A DNA stretch of 64,000 bases, taken from positions 243,098 through 307,097 of the forward strand of contig JALONN010000012.1 in the NCBI GenBank assembly GCA_025454915.1, written 5' to 3'. Of the stretch, positions 60,457-64,000 are shown piece by piece. Numbering within the stretch: position 1 is the first letter of the stretch; each line of letters opens with the position of its first letter. The notes below the pieces were generated by a model, which worked only from the letters and a program-made list of their open reading frames with translations, searched no databases and was not told where the DNA came from. Position numbers and translations under genes: made by a program. Source of the stretch: Raineya sp. (lineage in GTDB: Bacteria; Bacteroidota; Bacteroidia; Cytophagales; Thermonemataceae).

Positions 60457-61477
60457 TATATGGGGATTCTACATAAATAATCTTTGTACGAGCTTTATAT
60501 GTATAGAATAAATCTATCAATTTGGCACGTCTATCTTTTTGCAGGTTTGTGGCATTCCACACAAAAGATTGTTGTTTTCTGAGCAACTTTTTCGCTCTTT
60601 CCTGTCCTTCTTGTATCACTTTTCCCTGATTATCTGTTGGACTAATCCCCCATTCTTTACGAATATCATCCAAACTAATTACTGGTAAACCTGCTAGGTT
60701 TTCATGAATATAAGAATCTTTTCCTGCTCCTGGTAAACCACACATCAATATAACTTCAAATGTAGTATCATCATAGATACTATAATCAGGAGAAATATTC
60801 TCTTGTTTATAAAAATACAAAAAACGGGTATGGTTATCTATAAAATATTTAGGTTGTTTATAGCATTTGTATTCCTGACAATACATTCTGAAATATTCTA
60901 TTTTATCCAGCAACTCCTGTTGTTTCTCACAAATACGACCTCTCACATCTGCTTCTGCTACCAAAGCCAATAAATCCATAGTATTTGAAAGACTTGCTTC
61001 AAAAACTGCTTTCTCAGTATTTTGTTTTTCTAAAAACCATAAAGGCAACCCATGATAACGCACTAATTTGCAAATTAATTCTCTATCCTCAAACTCAATA
61101 TTATTAAACTGTTCGTTATTTTGGTATAAAATATTTCTGGCAACCATCTCTCCTATACGAGCATGTTTGGGTGATGTAATATGACCATTTTCATCAGTTT
61201 GAGTACAAATAGGCTTTGCTACATCATGGAGCAAACAAGCTAGAAAAACTATATTTCTAGCTCTTTCAGGCAAATATTGCCATTCATCTAGTTTGATTAG
61301 TGCTTCTAAAACCATTTTCGTGTGAACCAAAACATCTCCTTCTGCATGATAAAGAGGGTCTTGAGGTACATCTTTCATGGCTCGAATCCAATCAAATTCA
61401 TCTTCCAGACTCTTCCAATTAATGGATTTTCCGAGTTGTGGACAAAAAGGGAAAGTCCAATCAGTATTTGTTTTCAT
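60329..61477 (-). CDS. HD-domain plus polynucleotide-kinase-like protein
   Basis: A 382-residue protein. The N-terminal half is an HD hydrolase (AEGDVLVHTKMVLEALIKL with H, then ACLLHDVAKP with the HD pair, and HARIGE). The C-terminal half is a P-loop kinase (EVILMCGLPGAGKDSYIH, then SLDDIRKEWGI and NATNLQKDRRAKLIDLFY). HD and AAA_33-type kinases in one chain are known in RNA-repair settings beside RNA ligases, where the kinase and phosphatase heal RNA ends. No ligase is visible in the window. Its last 41 residues are duplicated at 58999-59126. Confidence 0.85.
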   Translation of the reverse strand: MKTNTDWTFPFCPQLGKSINWKSLEDEFDWIRAMKDVPQDPLYHAEGDVLVHTKMVLEALIKLDEWQYLPERARNIVFLACLLHDVAKPICTQTDENGHITSPKHARIGEMVARNILYQNNEQFNNIEFEDRELICKLVRYHGLPLWFLEKQNTEKAVFEASLSNTMDLLALVAEADVRGRICEKQQELLDKIEYFRMYCQEYKCYKQPKYFIDNHTRFLYFYKQENISPDYSIYDDTTFEVILMCGLPGAGKDSYIHENLAGLPVISLDDIRKEWGISPTDNQGKVIQEGQERAKKLLRKQQSFVWNATNLQKDRRAKLIDLFYTYKARTKIIYVESPYKNLIYQNQNREDIVPTNVMQRMMKKAEIPAKTEAYEVLYHIN

Positions 61478-61544
61478 AGTTCAAACTTTTCTTCTTAACT
61501 TCAAAGTTAGAGGTTTCTTTAACAAAAAAATATGATGGATTCAT

Positions 61545-61955
61545 CTAATTCTTACGCCTTTTGAAAATCATTTTACGAATCAACATTCCAGAATCACTTT
61601 GTACATGTAAATCAATTCTTAAAGTAAAATAATAAATATTTTGTTCACGTTTAGTAATATCATAATAAGGAACTCTTTTTTCAAGGATTTTCTCAAAATT
61701 GCTCATTCTAGTTGTATCAGGAGGAATACTACTTTTGAGTCTGAAAGCACAATCACGCATTTCTATAATTTCAAATTCTGTAACTTCTCCATTCAGTTCA
61801 GAGTGCCATTTTTTACCTACAATTTTAATATTTTGCTTGAATTTAGAGTTATTAAAATAAAGTGTATAATCTCCATCTTTCAAGGGAAGACAATTTTGAG
61901 CCAAAATACTCAAATGAAAGGCAAAGAAAACAAAAGTTGCCCATAGAAATTTCAT
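61545..61955 (-). CDS. Small exported protein of unknown function
   Basis: A 136-residue protein with signal peptide WATFVFFAFHLSILAQ. The mature part contains two cysteines (QNCLP and RDCAF) and beta-like strands such as KHWSELNG/TEFEIIEM and NIYYFTLRIDLHV, ending KRRKN. It is 3 bases after the YitT gene stop on the same strand, so one transcript is likely. No family was recognised. Confidence 0.62.
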   Translation of the reverse strand: MKFLWATFVFFAFHLSILAQNCLPLKDGDYTLYFNNSKFKQNIKIVGKKWHSELNGEVTEFEIIEMRDCAFRLKSSIPPDTTRMSNFEKILEKRVPYYDITKREQNIYYFTLRIDLHVQSDSGMLIRKMIFKRRKN

Positions 61956-61958
61956 AAG

Positions 61959-62924
61959 CTAATGTTTTAAAGGGCGTTTCTTAATCATACCGCCTTTGGT
62001 ATCTTTGATTCTATTCATGACTACAAATGCGTGAGGATCTATTTTTTCTAGTTCTGTTTGTAGTTTATTGATTTCCAGTCTTGTGATGACTGTGTAAACT
62101 ATTTCAATATCAGCGTTTTCGCCTAATTTACCATATCCTCTTTTACCTGTATAAATGGTAACACCTCGTCCCATTTCTTGAGTAATCATCTGCCTGATTT
62201 CTTCGCTGTGAGGAGATATAATGGTAACACCTGTGTATTCTTCGATGCCCTCAATCACAAAATCGAGCATTTTCGATGCTGCAAGGTAGGTAATCATAGA
62301 GTATAAGGCTATCTCAACAGAGAGCAAATAAGCTGCAACAGAAAAAATGACAATATTGATAATCGTGATAATATCTCCTATGGTTGTACCAAGTTTTCTA
62401 CTTAAAAAAATGGCTAAAACCTCTGTACCATCAATGACAGCTCCACCTCTTACAGAAAGCCCTATACCCATTCCCAAGAAAAAACCTCCAAAAATAGCTA
62501 CCAAAAGGTTATCGTTGGTCACATTCGGAAAATCGACAGTCCCAACACACAAAGCAAGCCCAATGATGGCAAGTGTGGTTTTAAGGGCAAATTTTTTACC
62601 AATAATTTTGTAGCCTAAAATAATAAAAGGAATATTGATGACAATCAGCAGAATATACAAAGGGATTTGAGTAGTGGCAGAAATGAGTAACGAAATCCCT
62701 GTTGCTCCACCATCAATAAAATGATTGGTGAGCAGAAACCCTTTAAAGCCAAAAGAAGCAGAGAAAATACCTAATGTGATGAGTATGATGTCTTTGATTG
62801 TACTTAATAAAATAATTCTAAAATTCCTAAAAGCTTTTGCTAGTTCATATTTAGAATAATCTTTAGGGTTTTTCTTTTTCTTGAGAGTGGTTTCTATAAT
62901 AATTTTTGTCAAAAATGGATTCAT
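61959..62924 (-). CDS. YitT-family membrane protein with DUF2179
   Basis: A 321-residue protein from ATG 62924; an in-frame 45-codon extension reaches 63059 but is preceded by a terminator stem and looks unsuitable. About five membrane helices follow (DIILITLGIFSASFGFKGFLL, INIPFIILGYKI, VDFPN...GGFFLGMGIGLSVRGGAVIDGTEVLAIFLS, TTIGDIITIINIVIFSVAAYLLS). The C-terminus is the cytoplasmic DUF2179 domain (MITQEMGRGVTIYTGKRGYG). The family's transported molecule is not established. It is followed after 3 bases by a small exported protein gene, and precedes the putative tRNA remnant. Confidence 0.88.
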   Translation of the reverse strand: MNPFLTKIIIETTLKKKKNPKDYSKYELAKAFRNFRIILLSTIKDIILITLGIFSASFGFKGFLLTNHFIDGGATGISLLISATTQIPLYILLIVINIPFIILGYKIIGKKFALKTTLAIIGLALCVGTVDFPNVTNDNLLVAIFGGFFLGMGIGLSVRGGAVIDGTEVLAIFLSRKLGTTIGDIITIINIVIFSVAAYLLSVEIALYSMITYLAASKMLDFVIEGIEEYTGVTIISPHSEEIRQMITQEMGRGVTIYTGKRGYGKLGENADIEIVYTVITRLEINKLQTELEKIDPHAFVVMNRIKDTKGGMIKKRPLKH

Positions 62925-63047
62925 AGATGTAAAAGGGAATGTTATTTTGCAATTTACAAAAAACATTACTATTACAGATGAAAACAATACTATTAAATTC
63001 TTGATGAAGCTATGTTTAGGAGGAGAAACTAGAATCCTATAAAAACA

Positions 63048-63082
63048 AAAAACCTCCAAATCTTTTTGATTTGAAGGTTTTT
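63048..63082 (-). terminator. Terminator of the truncated tRNA site
   Basis: A 15-bp stem with one mismatch (63048-63062 with 63068-63082) and a T5 loop, flanked by A/T runs. On the minus strand it follows the tRNA-like 3' end directly, as an original tRNA terminator would. Confidence 0.75.
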
Positions 63083-63087
63083 AAAGA

Positions 63088-63110
63088 GTAGCGGGGACAG
63101 GAACGAACCC
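63088..63110 (-). other. tRNA 3'-end remnant, candidate attachment site (attR)
   Basis: On the minus strand GGGTTCGTTCCTGTCCCCGC followed by TAC resembles the T-arm and acceptor end of a tRNA, but the T-loop is one base short and no 5' half exists. Integrases often use this part of a tRNA as attB, leaving the duplicate 3' end and its terminator at one junction. The original chromosome would be to the left and the element to the right. Confidence 0.55.
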
Positions 63111-63133
63111 TCCAATTATAAAGAACTATAAAC

Positions 63134-63226
63134 AAGCCTTTTGCAGTTTTAAAAACTACTTTGCAAGTATTTTTGTAAGCATTTATCCAAAAAAATAAAT
63201 TCTTACAAAAGGCTTAAAATACTTGC
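63134..63226. repeat. Nested inverted repeats next to the putative attachment site
   Basis: Three perfect pairs occur: AAGCCTTTTG (63134-63143 with 63206-63215), GCAAGTATTTT (63163-63173 with 63216-63226) and TTTTGTAAG (63171-63179 with 63202-63210). They overlap the end of the Xre gene and may be arm-type recombinase or excisionase sites. Confidence 0.5.
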
Positions 63227-63550
63227 CTTACACTTTGGGAAAAAAGGTTCTATATCTGACACATAAGTATTAAAACCTAATTTTCCAATAATAATTCCTT
63301 TGAGAGTCAATAAATCTTTTACACTTACAGTTATTTTGTCAATTTCAACTTTACTATTGTCATTTGTAAAGTATTCCTTTTCTACATTCAATTTTACTGC
63401 TATTTCTTCGATTTTTTTTAGACTTGGAACGCTTTTTCCTTTTTCCCAGTCGTAAACGGCTTGTTTAGTTACACCAAGTTTTTCCGCAACTTGGTTTACA
63501 GACATATTTTTTAAAGTCCTTAATTCTTTAATTTTCAATCCTACATTCAT
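63203..63550 (-). CDS. Xre-family helix-turn-helix regulator
   Basis: A 115-residue protein. The HTH_3 domain is MNVGLKIKELRTLKNMSVNQ, VAEKLGVTKQAVYDWEKGKS, VPSLKKIEEIAVKLNVEKEYF. The remaining 45 residues (KITVSVKDLLTLKGIIIGKL) are a small extension. It is divergent from the small gene at 63671 and a palindrome in the 120-base gap is a likely operator. The position beside a tRNA remnant fits a phage or ICE-type repressor. Confidence 0.85.
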   Translation of the reverse strand: MNVGLKIKELRTLKNMSVNQVAEKLGVTKQAVYDWEKGKSVPSLKKIEEIAVKLNVEKEYFTNDNSKVEIDKITVSVKDLLTLKGIIIGKLGFNTYVSDIEPFFPKCKASILSLL

Positions 63551-63611
63551 AATTTTTAGATTTAAGTAAATTTTTTTCTTAAAAATATTTTACTTTGTAA
63601 AGTTTATTCTT

Positions 63612-63638
63612 AATATTGCACTACAATAGTACAATATT
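63612..63638. promoter_or_regulatory. 27-bp operator-like palindrome in the Xre divergent promoter
   Basis: AATATTGCACT (63612-63622), centre ACAAT, AGTACAATATT (63628-63638): 11-base arms with one mismatch, placed 62 bases before the Xre start and 32 before the divergent gene. Confidence 0.6.
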
Positions 63639-63670
63639 ATAAAAATATAACATTATAATCAATAAATATT

Positions 63671-63868
63671 ATGCCAATTATTCAAAAAGAAAAGAGAGAG
63701 TCTATTATGTTACGCAGTAGCATACACAGACGAATTGAAACACTTCTCATAAAGAGAAGAGAGAAAGGAGCGAAAACGGACAAACAAACAATTGTAGAAG
63801 AGTTTGTTTTGAAATGCTTAGAAAAAGAAGAAGCAGAAGTAAACAAGAAATTCACATTTGCAGACTAA
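63671..63868 (+). CDS. Small basic protein, ribbon-helix-helix-like
   Basis: A 65-residue protein with the pattern IMLRSSIHRRIETLLIKRRE then KTDKQTIVEEFVLKCLEKEE. The strand-helix-helix order and spacing resemble RHH DNA-binding proteins carried by mobile elements. It is divergent from the Xre gene and shares the palindromic region. The family is not certain. Confidence 0.5.
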   Translation: MPIIQKEKRESIMLRSSIHRRIETLLIKRREKGAKTDKQTIVEEFVLKCLEKEEAEVNKKFTFAD

Positions 63869-63935
63869 AAAATCAAATTACCCCAATAGGTAAAATTATA
63901 TTTTACAATGTTCTTTAAAATCTTGGTAATCAGAA

Positions 63936-63960
63936 AAGCCCCCTTTCGGAGGCTCTGTTT
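63936..63960 (+). terminator. Possible terminator near the window end
   Basis: AAGCC at 63936 faces GGCT at 63951 around CCCTTTCGG, followed by CTCTGTTTT. The stem has a mismatch. It lies 70 bases after the small RHH-like gene. Confidence 0.4.
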
Positions 63961-64000
63961 TAGTTGTTATTTCCAAAACTTGAAAACAACGACTAAAACG

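Noticed and set aside
63088..63110. Complete tRNA gene
   Set aside because: Only the T-arm and acceptor end can be recognised; no anticodon arm or 5' half follows on the right.
63957..63999. CRISPR array
   Set aside because: Only one possible repeat, no spacers and no cas genes in the window; kept as a finding to check.

Overview
The window looks like chromosome of an AT-rich member of Bacteroidota, most probably Cytophagales or a close relative. The evidence is four secreted giants with type IX secretion (T9SS) C-terminal domains (two type B/CHU_C, two type A), a PorP/SprF protein, a BshC for bacillithiol, a DUF6150 repeat protein, an ECF sigma/anti-sigma pair whose anti-sigma carries a carboxypeptidase-like domain, and starts preceded by A/T-rich leaders rather than GGAGG-type ribosome sites. 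No rRNA, complete tRNA, transposase or confirmed CRISPR array was seen.

Layout. 1-1730: 5' part of an FAD/Fe-S D-lactate-dehydrogenase-type gene. 1878-5294: tightly packed exported redox cluster (peroxiredoxin-like, thioredoxin-like, YceI, unknown envelope protein, Ig-like/DM13 lipoprotein), then a DinB-family gene. 5896-7357 (-): ECF sigma, zinc anti-sigma and peroxiredoxin operon, divergent from a tandem universal stress protein. 8416-12965: type B T9SS adhesin plus PorP/SprF. 13007-13951 (-): SiaC/SiaB partner-switch pair. 14125-27565: T9SS type A giant, alpha-2-macroglobulin, second T9SS type A protein. 27601-29989 (-): transglutaminase-like lipoprotein and dnaN. 30291-33014: hsp20, then pspA, a YbjN-like gene and a GIDE-domain membrane protein. 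33116-37745 (-): two lipoprotein genes, one apparently frameshifted, and a type B T9SS propeller protein. 37835-45745: bshC, two envelope proteins, an SDR, then ABC permease-feoA-feoB. 45747-50844: small lipoprotein, MoxR ATPase, S10-like peptidase, RES-domain protein, branched-chain aminotransferase. 50868-53013 (-): phosphoesterase, small protein, ribF. 53111-57808: ECF sigma, membrane anti-sigma, ESQA-repeat protein, priA.

The right end is accessory. 57817-61477 holds palindromic repeats, an orphan gene behind a 17-bp palindrome, and a membrane protein gene flanked by an approximately 246-bp direct repeat (about 93% identical by hand). The right copy of that repeat is the 3' end of an HD/polynucleotide-kinase gene and the left copy is a pseudogene remnant of a second one. 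At 63088-63110 there is what looks like the 3' end of a tRNA gene followed by its terminator, with nested inverted repeats and an Xre regulator plus small divergent gene behind a 27-bp operator-like palindrome. I read this as the attR end of an integrated element extending to the right of the window.

Themes. Thiol redox and envelope stress recur: three peroxiredoxin/thioredoxin-type proteins, a zinc-thiol anti-sigma, bacillithiol synthesis, YceI/DM13 and PspA. The best candidates for little-described systems are the exported YceI-DM13-thioredoxin cluster, the PspA-YbjN-GIDE trio, the stand-alone RES protein and the sigma/anti-sigma/ESQA-repeat operon. All functional statements are from reading the sequence by eye; no search was run.
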